In this document: one piece after another, positions 23,813-34,685 of the stretch
Numbering within the stretch: the first letter of the stretch is position 1
How the letters are laid out: each line of letters begins with the position of its first letter
Source: CAYZXT01 sp964482515
GTDB lineage: Bacteria; Elusimicrobiota; Elusimicrobia; FEN-1173
Direction: 5' to 3'
NCBI GenBank assembly: GCA_964482515.1
Contig: CAYZXT010000006.1
Location: forward strand, 1 to 64,000
DNA: 64,000 bases
Position numbers and translations under genes: made by a program
Notes under the pieces: model-generated
What the model saw: only the letters and a program-made list of their open reading frames with translations
The model's database searches: none
What the model was told of the DNA's origin: nothing

Positions 23813-26800
23813 TGACGAATCCTCCAGTACGCAGAAAAATGACCTGAAACCCGCAGGGCTCTCCCAAGGCTTTGCCCACGGCCTCGGCGTAGGCGCGTCC
23901 TTGGGGCTCATACCGCTCCGCATGCCGCGCCGCATCGCCCTTACTTACTTTATCTGTTTTATAATCCGCCACCCACAACTTTCCATCGCGCCTGAGGAGA
24001 AGGTCCATGCTTCCGCGCACCACGCGGTTGTCCCGCGGCATGACGAAGGGCATCTCACGGCCGAGGATTTCGGCGCGCGCCAGCGTTTCCGCGGCCGGTC
24101 CGGCGAGGAACTCCTTCAGGATCCCGCGGCTGTCGTTCACCACACGATCCCAGTCCGTTCCGGGGTTTCCCGCGAAGAGGAAATTCCGCGCCCGACGCAG
24201 AGCTGTTTCCAGATCATCCTGCCCATGAAAATCCCATTCCTGTAGGACCGCGTGGCAAAGCTGGCCCACCAAATGGGCCGGAGAGCTTTCAGCCGCCGGT
24301 TCGACGTCTTCCGCCGGCTCAAACAATTTCCCGTCATGGGCGGAGGTGGGCGTGGAAAAAAGATCGCGGCCCTGGAGCTCGTCCCGCTCCGTGAAACGAC
24401 GGCGCCACAGCGCGGCGAGCTTTTCAAAATCCATGTCCGCGCGGGGCTGAACGGCTTCGGCATTCCGCCGCGACGGCGCGCCTGATCCGGCCACGATGTA
24501 GGCGGCGGGGACTCGGTGCTCCGGACCGGGCGCCAGAAATTCCGGCCGTTCGCCTTTCTCGGGCCAGAGGCCGCCCTCTTGCAGGGCGCCCGCGAGCGTG
24601 CCAGACGACGCGCCGTCCGCCTGGCCCAACAAGAACATTTTCTCCCGCGCCCGCGTCAGGGCCACGTACAGCAGCCGCGCGCGCTCCCGCTCTTCCCGGC
24701 GGCGCTCGTCAAGCTCAAGGACGGCGTAGGCCGCGTCCGTCGCGCCCGACTTCGGCAGCCGGATCCCCGTCGCCCCCGCCGCTTCGTCCGCCAAGATATT
24801 CTGCCCGCGGCCGCCGCGGCTCGTGGCGGATAAATTGGCGAGGAAGACCACCGGGAACTCGAGTCCCTTGGCCTTGTGGATCGTCATCACGCGCACCGCG
24901 TCCAGGTGCTCGTCCACCAACGGGCTCTCGCCTTCCTGGACATTGTCGTCCATGGCGCCCGTCACCTGGCCGATGAACTCCTTCAGGGAAGCGCCCCGGG
25001 CATCGCCGGCGTCCCGCGCCAGGCGGCCGAACTTCAGCAGGTTCGAAAGGGTTTGTTCGCCGTTATAGGTTTTGGAAGCGAGCGGGAGCAGCCGCGTGCG
25101 CCAAAAAATCTGCTGGACCAGGCCCGCCAGCGGGACGCGGCCTGTTTTCTCCCGGAGAAAACGCAGATCCTCCCACAACGACTGCACGCGCGACGCCGCC
25201 GAGGCCGGCAATCCGGCCCGCCGCCAATTCTCATCGGTATAGTTGAGACCGCGCGCTTCCGACAACGACAGCACGTCGCGGTCATCCAGCGCCGCCAGCG
25301 GGGAGCGAAGGAGGCCCACAAGCGAAATCCGGTCTGAAGGATCGTCCAGGACCTTGAGCAGGTTGAGGAAATCCAGAACCTCCTGCGTGCCGTAGAAATA
25401 TTTGTCGGCCTCCACCGCGTAGGGAACGCCGCGGGACTTGAAGGCCTCCAAATAAGCGGAGAGGTGCGTGGTGCTGCGGACGAGCAGGGCGATATGGCGG
25501 AACCAGAATTTCCCTTCGGGCGGAGACGCTTCCCCGCCGCGGCGCGCCATCCCATGGGCCGCGATCCAATCCGCCGCCCATCGGGCCTCGGCCCGCGCCG
25601 ACGCCGAAGGCGGCAGTTTTTCTTCCTCCGGATTCTTTTCCACGAGGACGAGTTCGACCGACGGCTCCGGCGGGACCGGGCGGCCTTCGCGCGGATGGAC
25701 GCTCAGATAGCGGGGCTGGAGACCGGCCTCTTCGCGCATCACGTTTTCCATGCAGGCGTTGACCGGGCCGAGCAACCCGTCGTGGGCGCGGAAATTCACG
25801 CGCAGCTCGCATTTCAGCGCGCCCTGCTTCAGGAGAAGGTTCGTGAAATTCTCGTAGGCGCGGATGTCGGCGCCGCGGAACCGGTAGATGGATTGCTTCG
25901 GGTCGCCGACGACGAAGATCTTTCCGGGCGCCACCTGCACGTTGGTCCAGGTCCGCGCGAAGTAGCCGGGCTTTTCCGCCAGATAAAGTAGGATTTCGCC
26001 CTGCAGCGGGTCCGTGTCCTGAAACTCGTCCACCAACAGGGCGTCGAACTTCATCTTCAGGGACTCGCGCACGGGCCGGTTGTCGCGCACCAAGGCCCGC
26101 GCGCGGGCCAGCAACCCGTCGAAAGTCACCCAGCCCCGGCGGCGATACTTCTCCCGCAACTCCTTCACAAAGGGCCGCACAAGGCCGACGCACAGCCGGA
26201 TCGCCTCTTCGGATTCCGGCGACACGGACTCCGCCAGGCGCCGCAGTTCCTTGTAAAAAGACTCAAGGTCCGGCTCGACCCACGCCGCGGGCCAGGAGGC
26301 GCCGGGCAGCTCCGCGAGGCAAAGGCCGTCGAACTTTTTCTTTTGGGATGCGGCGGCCGCGCGGCGGATGTTCTCGCAGATCGCCCGGAGGACTTCCAGG
26401 ATTTTGCCCTTGGGTTTGTGGGCGTAGGACTTCGGCAGCGCGTCGGCTTCGTCGGCGTAGCGCTTCAGTTCCTTTTGGGCGAAATCCGACGGGACGCCGG
26501 CCTGGTTCAGGTCCACGGTCTCGCGGCAAAGCTCCCTCGCCAGCGTTTGGATGTCGGCGAGCGGGACCCAGGGCAAAATATCCAGCCAGGACTGGCGGCG
26601 CGGGGGATTTTCCCCCAGCTCGACGTCCAGCCACTGGGACCATTCGGAAGAAAATATCTCGTCGAAATAGGATTTCTGCGCGTCGACTTCGAAACCGGGA
26701 CCGAGGCCACTCTCCACGGGGAAGAGCTGCAGCAAATAGGAAGCGAAGGCGTGGAGCGTCGTGATCTGCGCGCGGTCCAGATGCTGGAGCGCCTGCTCCG

Positions 26801-27155
26801 CCGCGGCGCGAAGGGCCGGATCGGAACGGTGGAAACGCGTTTTCGCCTCGGCGATGATCCCCCGGGCGCGCTTTTCCCGTTCCGCGGGAAGCGGGCGCCG
26901 GTCCAAGGCGGCGAGCAAATCCTCCAGGGCCGACGCCAGGCGGATCTTGATCTCGCCCGCGGCTTTTTCCGTGAAGGTGAGCGCCACCAGCCGCGTCACA
27001 TCTATTCCTTCCCCCTTGGGCCCGCCGGCCAAAAGGAGGAACAGCAACCGGTCCGTCAGGAGCGTGGTTTTCCCCGTGCCCGCGCCGGCTTCCACCACGA
27101 CGTTGGCGTTCAACTGGAGCCGCGCGTCATCCCGGCACTGTTGGTCCGCGATCAC
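23793..27155 (-). CDS. addA: AddA-type helicase-nuclease (UvrD superfamily plus PD-(D/E)XK)
   Basis: A 1,120-residue subunit of a double-strand-break resection complex (functional counterpart of RecBCD). Seen: Walker A VVEAGAGTGKTTLL (Lys29), motif Ia LVALTFTEKAAGEIK, Walker B LLVDEFQDTDPLQ, GDPKQSIYRFRGAD, motif V-like VMTIHKAKGLEFPVVF and motif VI RLLYVALTRAREKM. The C-terminal nuclease has GSMDLLLRRDGKLWVADYKTDK. It is translationally coupled to addB through an ATGA overlap (27152-27155). The length is near the family norm. It ends inside the DsbD-like gene start. Confidence 0.9.
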   Translation of the reverse strand: MIADQQCRDDARLQLNANVVVEAGAGTGKTTLLTDRLLFLLLAGGPKGEGIDVTRLVALTFTEKAAGEIKIRLASALEDLLAALDRRPLPAEREKRARGIIAEAKTRFHRSDPALRAAAEQALQHLDRAQITTLHAFASYLLQLFPVESGLGPGFEVDAQKSYFDEIFSSEWSQWLDVELGENPPRRQSWLDILPWVPLADIQTLARELCRETVDLNQAGVPSDFAQKELKRYADEADALPKSYAHKPKGKILEVLRAICENIRRAAAASQKKKFDGLCLAELPGASWPAAWVEPDLESFYKELRRLAESVSPESEEAIRLCVGLVRPFVKELREKYRRRGWVTFDGLLARARALVRDNRPVRESLKMKFDALLVDEFQDTDPLQGEILLYLAEKPGYFARTWTNVQVAPGKIFVVGDPKQSIYRFRGADIRAYENFTNLLLKQGALKCELRVNFRAHDGLLGPVNACMENVMREEAGLQPRYLSVHPREGRPVPPEPSVELVLVEKNPEEEKLPPSASARAEARWAADWIAAHGMARRGGEASPPEGKFWFRHIALLVRSTTHLSAYLEAFKSRGVPYAVEADKYFYGTQEVLDFLNLLKVLDDPSDRISLVGLLRSPLAALDDRDVLSLSEARGLNYTDENWRRAGLPASAASRVQSLWEDLRFLREKTGRVPLAGLVQQIFWRTRLLPLASKTYNGEQTLSNLLKFGRLARDAGDARGASLKEFIGQVTGAMDDNVQEGESPLVDEHLDAVRVMTIHKAKGLEFPVVFLANLSATSRGGRGQNILADEAAGATGIRLPKSGATDAAYAVLELDERRREERERARLLYVALTRAREKMFLLGQADGASSGTLAGALQEGGLWPEKGERPEFLAPGPEHRVPAAYIVAGSGAPSRRNAEAVQPRADMDFEKLAALWRRRFTERDELQGRDLFSTPTSAHDGKLFEPAEDVEPAAESSPAHLVGQLCHAVLQEWDFHGQDDLETALRRARNFLFAGNPGTDWDRVVNDSRGILKEFLAGPAAETLARAEILGREMPFVMPRDNRVVRGSMDLLLRRDGKLWVADYKTDKVSKGDAARHAERYEPQGRAYAEAVGKALGEPCGFQVIFLRTGGFVNVFSPE

Positions 27156-30100
27156 GGTTTTTTCTCCTTCGCCCGCGCCGGCTTCGTTTTCGGCGAACCG
27201 CCCTTTGCGGGTTTTTCGTCGACTCTTTCGGAAACAAGCCCCAGCTTATCCTCATGCGACGCCCGGACCGCGGAATTATCCGCGCGCCAGCGGGTCGGCC
27301 CGTGGGATTTACGGCAAACCGCCGCGAAGGAACAATACCCGCAGTGGCCATGCTCGGTGTCGCTCGGCCGGATGGGAAACAGTCCCTTCTCCATCTCGTC
27401 CCGGAAGAACGCCGTCTGCGACAGAAAAGACTTCCGCAGCGCCCGCCACGACTCGGCGTCCAGCGTCGCCGTGCGCGGAAGGCTTTCCCCTTCCGGCGGC
27501 TCGATCTCGCGGTACAACACGCCGGCGAACTTATCTTCACCCGGCCACGGCCGCCCCGCCCGCGCCAGGATCTCCAGATAGGCGGGGGGCTGGCGTTCAT
27601 CGCCCTTGGCGACGGCCTTCTCCAAATTACTGAATTTCAGTTTTGATTTATAATCGACGACGCGCATCCTTCCGTCGGCGGAAACATCCACGCGGTCCAT
27701 GCGGCCCTTCAAAACGACGGGCGGTTCGGACGGAACCACGGCGGAAATCTCTTTTTCAAAGTGCGTCGGCACCATGCCGGATTCGACCGCGTCGCGGATG
27801 TCCGCCTCGATGAAGCGGCGGAGGTTGGCCTCCAGGTTTCCTTTGAGCGACTCCCACAGCAGAGGATAAAGGCCGAGGCTTTCGCCCGTGAATTCCCGGA
27901 ACGCCGCCGCCATGGCGCGCTCGAAGGAGGGCCGCCATTTCCCATGATCGAGAGCAGCCTGATTCCAAAAGTCCGCGGATTGCAGGTCCCTGTAAAACAG
28001 CTCCAGGACCTTGTGATAGAAATTCCCCTTGATCCAGGCCGCCATCTCGTCCCGTTCCGTGGCGTCCTTCTCTTCGCCCAGGTTGACGACGCGCGCCAGG
28101 AAGAACTGGAACGGACAGGCGGCGAACTGGTCCAAGGCTTTCGGCGACAATCCGCTGCGCGCGAGGCGCTCGGCGAAAGCGGCGTTCTTTCCGATGATGC
28201 CGTCCCGCGGGCCCGGTTCCTCCCATTGGTTGAGCGTGTCCGCCCGAACGAGAAGTTCGTTCAGCGCGCCGGGCTCCTGGCCCATGGCGCGCAGGAGAGG
28301 CGAAGCGTCCGAACCGAAGCGCGCGGCGTTGAGCACCGCTTCTCCCGGCGAAAGGAAATCCGCGGGGACGTCCGCCAGCTTGGCGTAGGGCGAACGCGGC
28401 ACCCAGTCGACGAGGCGTCCCGCGGCCTCGCTCCGTTCCGACGTCAGCTCCTCCGAAAAATCGTAACCGGCGGCGCGGACCAATTCGCGCAGATAAAGCG
28501 AAGGGACCTGGGCGCGGCCGTCGTCGCCCGAACGCGAATAGACCGCGTAAAGCTTGTCCGACGCGGACGAGAGCGTGAGGTAGAAGAGCGTTTTCTCCTC
28601 GTCGTAGCCCGCCAGCTTTTGGGAGATCCAATAGCCGGCCGGCTGCTGCATCAGCGCGCGCAGGCCGTCGCGCAGCAGCGGGTCTTCGTGCGACGAGCGA
28701 GGGAAAAGCCCTTCCTGCAGCCCGACGAGGAACAACACTTTAAAGGAATCACCGCGGGCGTCCATGACCGACGCCACCCGCACGCCCTGTCCCATGCGCT
28801 CCGGCTCCAGCGACGCGCGCTCCAGCCGTTCTTCCAGCGCTTCCAGAAACGACGTCCAGCCCGGCGGCTCGTTCAACGCGTCGAACAGCGCCAGGCTCTC
28901 GAGCGATGCGACGGTCTTCGCCCATGCCTTTCCCTCCACTCCGTCGTGAGGCGGCGCCAAATACTCCCGCAGGATTTCCATGGCATGGGACACGAGGCCG
29001 CGCCAATTTTCAAAACGGCGCGTGGGGTCCAAACGCTCATGGAGTCCCGACAGCCACGGCCAGAGAACGACGGCGCTCGCCGTGAGATCGCGGGCGTCTC
29101 CGGCGGACAGGGCCGACGGGACTTTCCCCTCCGCGCAGGCGGCCAATTTTCCCTGCCACTGGATCCAGCCCGAGTGGATACCCAAACGCTCCACGAGCGC
29201 GCGGGTTTCCGCCGGCACTTTCTGCGCGCGGGAAAAATTGAGATAGGGAGACTCCGCCAGGTCGAGCAAAGCGCGGGCCGGCACGTCGCGGCGCCGCAGG
29301 GTCAAAAGGGCCAGCGCGGTCTTGGCGATGGGGTGGCGGAGCAGCGGCTCGGAAGCCGCGAGGTGGAACGGGATGCCGTTCTCGCGGAAGACGTCTTCGA
29401 CCGCCGCGCGATAGGGTTCCAGCGAACGGGCCGTCACGCCGATCTGGGAATAGGGAACGGGATTGGACGGGTCCTCGCGCAGCCGCAGGATTTCCTTCGC
29501 CACGCGCCATATCTCGTCCCGCGCGCCCGAAGCGCTGATGATGTGAAAGGCATCCGCCTTCGGCCGGACGCCGGCCTTGTCCGGCGCGAAAAGACCGTCG
29601 AGCGCGCCGCCGACGGCCCGCGACGCCGCCCCCGGAGCAAGATGCTCGGGCGCCACGCCGCCCTGATGGAGTTTCAACTTGTAGAAACGCTCCGAGAAGG
29701 AGAAGGCCGGGTGCCCGTGGCGATAGGGAAAGAACACGCTCACGGGGCAGACTTCGCCGACGGACTGGAAGAAATCCGCCTGCACGCCGGTCAAGTCGTA
29801 GAACCCATAGTAAAGGACTTCCGCATAGGGAAATTTACCCGACGGGTTTTCCCGGAGGGACTGTGAAGCCCGGCGGGCCAGCGCGTGGAACGGCAGCAGG
29901 TCCAACTCCTTCAACCGCGCCGACAGTCTTTTCTGCAGGTGCAGCAGTTCTTTCAATCGCGCGCGGTCGTTCTCGTCCCGGACGAGTTCTTCAAAGTGGA
30001 ATTCCAGGAATTGATCGGGGTCGACGCCGGCCTCCTCCAGGTCGCGAAGGGTTTCGCGGAAGGCCGAAGACAGGCGCCGAGAAAGGTTCTCATGCCGCGA

Positions 30101-30409
30101 GGCGAAATGGTCGCGCAGCAGCCCGTCGATCAATTTATCGAGGAAGAAATCATCCGTCAGCACCGTCCCGAACGAACGCCCTCCCGCCGACAGCACGTCG
30201 AGGGCCAGCGTGTAGAAGGTGTGGAAACGAACGTTGAGGAAGGTGCGGTTGTTTTCAACCGTGAGCAGGCGCTGCAGGCGTGAGGAAAGCTCTTTGGAGG
30301 GCGTGACGACGGAAATGGTCCGGCCTGGACCGGGCGATAAATCCTCCAGGCGTTTCAGGAACGCCGTTTCAAGCGAAGGCTGGAAGGGACCGCAGAAAAC
30401 CTGAAACAC
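27152..30409 (-). CDS. addB: AddB-type nuclease subunit with Fe-S cluster motif
   Basis: A 1,085-residue partner of AddA. The N-terminal half is helicase-like but lacks a Walker A lysine: the expected loop reads CGPFQPSLETAF, so ATP hydrolysis here is unlikely. The C-terminal PD-(D/E)XK nuclease shows LKGRMDRVD and MRVVDYKS. One Cys (FAACPFQFF) before the nuclease and three after it (HCGYCSFAAVC) fit the AddB-type 4Fe-4S clamp. The start is GTG at 30409, overlapping the zinc-ribbon gene stop as TAGTG. It loads with AddA to process DNA ends for RecA-dependent repair. Confidence 0.87.
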   Translation of the reverse strand: MFQVFCGPFQPSLETAFLKRLEDLSPGPGRTISVVTPSKELSSRLQRLLTVENNRTFLNVRFHTFYTLALDVLSAGGRSFGTVLTDDFFLDKLIDGLLRDHFASRHENLSRRLSSAFRETLRDLEEAGVDPDQFLEFHFEELVRDENDRARLKELLHLQKRLSARLKELDLLPFHALARRASQSLRENPSGKFPYAEVLYYGFYDLTGVQADFFQSVGEVCPVSVFFPYRHGHPAFSFSERFYKLKLHQGGVAPEHLAPGAASRAVGGALDGLFAPDKAGVRPKADAFHIISASGARDEIWRVAKEILRLREDPSNPVPYSQIGVTARSLEPYRAAVEDVFRENGIPFHLAASEPLLRHPIAKTALALLTLRRRDVPARALLDLAESPYLNFSRAQKVPAETRALVERLGIHSGWIQWQGKLAACAEGKVPSALSAGDARDLTASAVVLWPWLSGLHERLDPTRRFENWRGLVSHAMEILREYLAPPHDGVEGKAWAKTVASLESLALFDALNEPPGWTSFLEALEERLERASLEPERMGQGVRVASVMDARGDSFKVLFLVGLQEGLFPRSSHEDPLLRDGLRALMQQPAGYWISQKLAGYDEEKTLFYLTLSSASDKLYAVYSRSGDDGRAQVPSLYLRELVRAAGYDFSEELTSERSEAAGRLVDWVPRSPYAKLADVPADFLSPGEAVLNAARFGSDASPLLRAMGQEPGALNELLVRADTLNQWEEPGPRDGIIGKNAAFAERLARSGLSPKALDQFAACPFQFFLARVVNLGEEKDATERDEMAAWIKGNFYHKVLELFYRDLQSADFWNQAALDHGKWRPSFERAMAAAFREFTGESLGLYPLLWESLKGNLEANLRRFIEADIRDAVESGMVPTHFEKEISAVVPSEPPVVLKGRMDRVDVSADGRMRVVDYKSKLKFSNLEKAVAKGDERQPPAYLEILARAGRPWPGEDKFAGVLYREIEPPEGESLPRTATLDAESWRALRKSFLSQTAFFRDEMEKGLFPIRPSDTEHGHCGYCSFAAVCRKSHGPTRWRADNSAVRASHEDKLGLVSERVDEKPAKGGSPKTKPARAKEKKP

Positions 30410-30732
30410 TATTCCGGCTTCGACGGCGGCTGGAAGCCGAACCCTCCGCCGCCTTCCGAGAGGCGGCTCGTCATTTTTTCAACCTCGCGCAGGAGCTCCG
30501 TCGGGCGCGTCTGCGCTTCCCCCGAGGCCCAGGCGAGGATGTTGAACATCAGCATCGCGATGGAAGCGAAGGCGGGGTTGGGCTTTTCCGCGGCTTCCTT
30601 GCGGATGGCGTTCATCTCGCCGTTGATCTCCGCGTAGTCGCGGGACACCTTGAAGATGCGCTCGCCGCAGCCGCGGCAGAACTTGTCCTCCGCGCTGTAG
30701 ACCCAACCGCAGGTATGCGTCAATGGGGACAT
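30409..30732 (-). CDS. Small zinc-ribbon protein
   Basis: A 107-residue protein of unknown function. The N-terminal 30 residues contain four potential metal ligands (HTCGW, KFCRGCGE) in a zinc-ribbon-like arrangement. The rest is helical, with a hydrophobic stretch IAMLMFNILAWASG and a Gly-rich tail. AAGGAG precedes the ATG at good spacing. It is co-transcribed between trmL and addB, with a one-base overlap with addB. I do not recognise the family. A DNA-end-binding or assembly role for AddAB is a guess from position only. Confidence 0.6.
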   Translation of the reverse strand: MSPLTHTCGWVYSAEDKFCRGCGERIFKVSRDYAEINGEMNAIRKEAAEKPNPAFASIAMLMFNILAWASGEAQTRPTELLREVEKMTSRLSEGGGGFGFQPPSKPE

Positions 30733-30748
30733 GGAACGCTCCTTTGGA

Positions 30749-31258
30749 CTATTTTTTTCGCCGGTTCTGGCGGACCGCTTCCGCCAGGACGATACCCGAC
30801 GACGTCGAGAGGTTGAAGGACCGGATCGACCCCGTGGCCGGGATCCGGAAGAACCGTCCGGGATACCGCTTCCAGAGGGATTTCGGAAGCCCGCGCGTCT
30901 CGGCGCCGAGGACCATGTAGGCGCCCTTCGGGATCCTCGCGTCCCAGAGGATTTTCTTCGCGTGGGTCGAGAAGAAGAAAATCTTTTCCTTCGGGATGCC
31001 GTGGAAGAAATAATCGACGTCCGGATGGACCTGGACGCGCACGTTGGGCCAATAGTCTAGGCCGGCGCGCTTCAGATATCTGTCGTCCAGGGAAAACCCC
31101 AGCTTGCCGACCAGGTGGAGTTCCGCGCCGAAACCCAGGCAGGTGCGGCCCACGTTCCCCGTGTTCCAGGGGATTTCGGGCTCCACCAGCACGACGCGGA
31201 AGGGGTTCGCCTTCGCGGCGGACGCTCTTTTGGTCATTTTAGTTTTTCCATTTTCCAT
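30749..31258 (-). CDS. trmL: tRNA (cytidine(34)-2'-O)-methyltransferase, TrmL/YibK type
   Basis: A 169-residue SPOUT methyltransferase that would methylate the wobble-base ribose of tRNA-Leu. Seen: motif 1 VEPEIPWNTGNVGRTCLGFGAELHL (positions about 25-50), motif 2 MVLGAETRGLPKSL, and motif 3 RIPATGSIRSFNLSTSSGIVLAEA, which forms the SAM-binding knot. The N-terminus carries about 20 extra basic residues. ATG 31258, ATG 31237 or an upstream TTG are possible starts and none has a Shine-Dalgarno. It is the first gene of the addBA operon, immediately after the terminator of the enolase operon. Confidence 0.87.
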   Translation of the reverse strand: MENGKTKMTKRASAAKANPFRVVLVEPEIPWNTGNVGRTCLGFGAELHLVGKLGFSLDDRYLKRAGLDYWPNVRVQVHPDVDYFFHGIPKEKIFFFSTHAKKILWDARIPKGAYMVLGAETRGLPKSLWKRYPGRFFRIPATGSIRSFNLSTSSGIVLAEAVRQNRRKK

Positions 31259-31260
31259 AA

Positions 31261-31297
31261 ACAACAATCCCGCCCTGAAGTTTCCTTCAAGACGGGA
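31261..31297 (-). terminator. Rho-independent terminator of the eno-ftsB operon
   Basis: On the minus strand, TCCCGTCTTGAAG, loop GAAA, CTTCAGGGCGGGA, then a T-rich TTGTTGT. The 13-position stem has two mismatches. It separates the enolase operon from trmL, whose start codon follows at once. Confidence 0.75.
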
Positions 31298-31322
31298 CCA
31301 TGGAGAGTGAATGTACGGCCGG

Positions 31323-31687
31323 CTAACCTTTTTCCCAGAGCTTCTTGCCTTTGAAGCCGTCGCCGGGGGCGTCGTCCGACGGCGGGATCCTCCGCTTGAG
31401 CTCCGCGTCGTCCGCGGCGGCCACGAAACGGAACTCGATCTCCTCGGGACGGATCAGGCCGAGGTTCCGCCTGGCTTCCTGCTCGAGGAATTCGTCGTCC
31501 CTCTGGGCACGCGCCAGTTCAAGCTGTTTGTTCGCCAACCGCGCCTGGGCCTCCTGCAGTTTGGCCGCCAGCCGGCTGTATTCCCGCCGGCGCGAAATGT
31601 AACCGCGCACGCCGCTGCTGGAGGCCAGCATCACCAGGACGAAGGCCCCGATGGACAGCCAGAGGACGTTCGTCTGGACGAATTTTT

Positions 31688-31691
<4 letters not shown>
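31323..31691 (-). CDS. FtsB/DivIC-type septum formation protein with probable CTG start
   Basis: A short bitopic membrane protein of the cell-division FtsB/DivIC family. The reading from CTG 31691 gives 122 residues: basic start KKFVQTN, one TM (VLWLSIGAFVLVMLASS), a leucine-zipper-like coiled coil (YSRLAAKLQEAQARLANKQLEL), and the family end EQEARRNLGLIRPEEIEF. The only standard start, GTG 31634, lies inside the TM and would destroy it. No ATG/GTG/TTG exists upstream in frame. CTG overlaps the enolase stop as CTGA, the same coupling geometry used by ATGA elsewhere in this window. It follows enolase as in many bacteria. Confidence 0.75.
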
Positions 31692-33049
<1,358 letters not shown>

Positions 33050-33077
33050 GGAAATTTCTCCTTAAGGTTATCTTGTT

Positions 33078-33136
33078 GTCACCCCGGCGGAAGCCGGGGT
33101 CCAGATGAACTGGATTCCGGCTTGCGCCGGAATGAC
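33078..33136. repeat. REP/BIME-like palindromic element
   Basis: Two head-to-head GC-rich hairpins: GTCACCCCGGC...GCCGGGGTCCAG (33078-33104), a 5 nt spacer, and CTGGATTCCGGC...GCCGGAATGAC (33110-33136). The whole unit is itself an imperfect palindrome (GTCA...TGAC ends). The GTCATTCCGGC/CTGGAATCC style matches repetitive extragenic palindromes of many bacteria. It lies between the phosphohexomutase stop and enolase; a related half-copy is at 54071-54096. Confidence 0.75.
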
Positions 33137-33147
33137 TGCTTAAAAAT

Positions 33148-34602
33148 TTACGCCTTCAATCCGGCCAGGATTTGCCCTTCTTTGGCCAGGGACTTCAACT
33201 TGTCCTTGTCGTCGCTTTCCAAATAGATCCGGACCACGGGTTCCGTGCCGGACAAGCGGATGCCCAGCCAGCTGCCGTCGGCGAGGATGAATTTGTGACC
33301 GTCGGTCTCCACGATGCGGCGGACGTTCATCTTGCCGAACTTGGTGGGAGGGTTTTCGCGCAGCTTCTCCCGCAGGGCGATCATCTTTTCCGTCGTAACG
33401 TGGAAATTCAGCCGCTCCGTGACGAAGGGCCCGACCTGCTTTTGCAGCGCCGCCAGGGACTTCCGCAAGGGCTGCTTGGTGACGGCCACAATCTCCGCCG
33501 CCAGGAGACAGGCGAGCACGCCGTCCTTCTCGGGCACATGTCCGCGAATCGAAAGCCCGCCGGACTCTTCCCCGCCCAGGATGAAATGGCCGCCCTTCGA
33601 GGGATAGACGGAACTCTCGTGCACCATCACGTCGCCGATGAACTTGAACCCCACCGGGGTTTCCTTCACGGAGAGCCCGTGAAACTTGGCCACCGCGTCG
33701 ATGAAATGGGACGTCATGACGCTGCGCGCCACCACGCCTTTCCACCCGCGCGTCTTGACCAGGTGGTCCAGGAGGAGAGGCAAGAATTCGTTGGGCGAGA
33801 TCAGGCTGCCGTCCACGTCCATGATGCCGAAACGGTCCGCGTCGCCGTCCGTCGCCAGTCCCAGGTGCGCTTTTTCCTTTTGGATGGCCTTGTGCATCGC
33901 TTCGAGGTTCTCCGGTTCGGGGGAAGGGCCTCCGCCGTTGTACAGCACGTCGCGGTCCTGCCTCAGGGAGATGACTTCGGCGCCGCAGCGCTCCAGAAAT
34001 TCGTTCAGGTATCCGCGGCCGGCGCCCCAGATGGCGTCCACCACGACCTTGAGCTTGCCCTTCTTGATGGCCTTCACGTCCACCAAGCGCTCCAGTTGCT
34101 TGAAATATTCGGGTTTGGGGTTCAGCGGAACGATCAGGCGCTTCTTGATGCCCGTGGCCTCGCGGCCGGTCTTGGGCGCGGCTTCGCCCGAGAGGTAAAC
34201 GTCGCAGCCGGACTCGATCCGCTGGGTGATCATCGGCAGGGCCGGACCGCCCCAGTCGGAATTGAACTTCAGTCCGGAATAGGCGAAGGGGTTGTGGCTC
34301 GCGGTGATGATGATGCCGCCCGCGGCCCTGGAACGAAGGATTTCGTAGGCCACCACCGGCGTGGGGATGTCCCTGTCCGAGAGGTGGACCTCAATGCCGT
34401 TGGCCGCGAAGACGTTGGCCACGGTCTGGGAAAATTGTTCGGAAAGGAAGCGGGTGTCGTAGCCGATGACGACGGAGCGGTTGTGGAGGCCTTCCTGCTT
34501 CAGGTAATCGGCGATGGATTGGGTGACGATGCGGACGTTGGCAAAAGTGAATTCGTCGGCGATGATGGCTCGCCAACCGGACGTACCGAACTTGATCTTC
34601 AT
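33148..34602 (-). CDS. Phosphoglucomutase/phosphomannomutase family alpha-D-phosphohexomutase
   Basis: A 484-residue enzyme moving phosphate between C6 and C1 of a hexose. Four-domain signatures: GTSGWRAII near the N-terminus, catalytic phosphoserine Ser102 in TASHNPFAYSGLK, the Mg-binding loop ATDGDADRFG, sugar-binding GGEESGG, and phosphate-binding RLSGTEPVVRIY. TASHNPF with GEESGG fits glucose/mannose substrates, feeding exopolysaccharide or LPS precursors; bifunctionality is possible. ATG 34602 was chosen with GAGGAGA 11 nt upstream; an earlier in-frame ATG would add unrelated residues. It has its own consensus promoter. Confidence 0.88.
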   Translation of the reverse strand: MKIKFGTSGWRAIIADEFTFANVRIVTQSIADYLKQEGLHNRSVVIGYDTRFLSEQFSQTVANVFAANGIEVHLSDRDIPTPVVAYEILRSRAAGGIIITASHNPFAYSGLKFNSDWGGPALPMITQRIESGCDVYLSGEAAPKTGREATGIKKRLIVPLNPKPEYFKQLERLVDVKAIKKGKLKVVVDAIWGAGRGYLNEFLERCGAEVISLRQDRDVLYNGGGPSPEPENLEAMHKAIQKEKAHLGLATDGDADRFGIMDVDGSLISPNEFLPLLLDHLVKTRGWKGVVARSVMTSHFIDAVAKFHGLSVKETPVGFKFIGDVMVHESSVYPSKGGHFILGGEESGGLSIRGHVPEKDGVLACLLAAEIVAVTKQPLRKSLAALQKQVGPFVTERLNFHVTTEKMIALREKLRENPPTKFGKMNVRRIVETDGHKFILADGSWLGIRLSGTEPVVRIYLESDDKDKLKSLAKEGQILAGLKA

Positions 34603-34656
34603 GGGGCGCAAGTCTCCTCGGAGCCTCGAGGGACTCCGCAACAGGTTTGAGCCGCT

Positions 34657-34685
34657 ATCCTATCACAAGGTCAAAAAGCTGTCAA
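34657..34685 (-). promoter_or_regulatory. Consensus sigma70 promoter of the phosphohexomutase gene
   Basis: On the minus strand, a perfect -35 TTGACA (34680-34685), a 17 bp spacer and -10 TAGGAT (34657-34662). The predicted start is about 48 nt before the ATG, leaving a leader that contains the Shine-Dalgarno. Confidence 0.75.
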
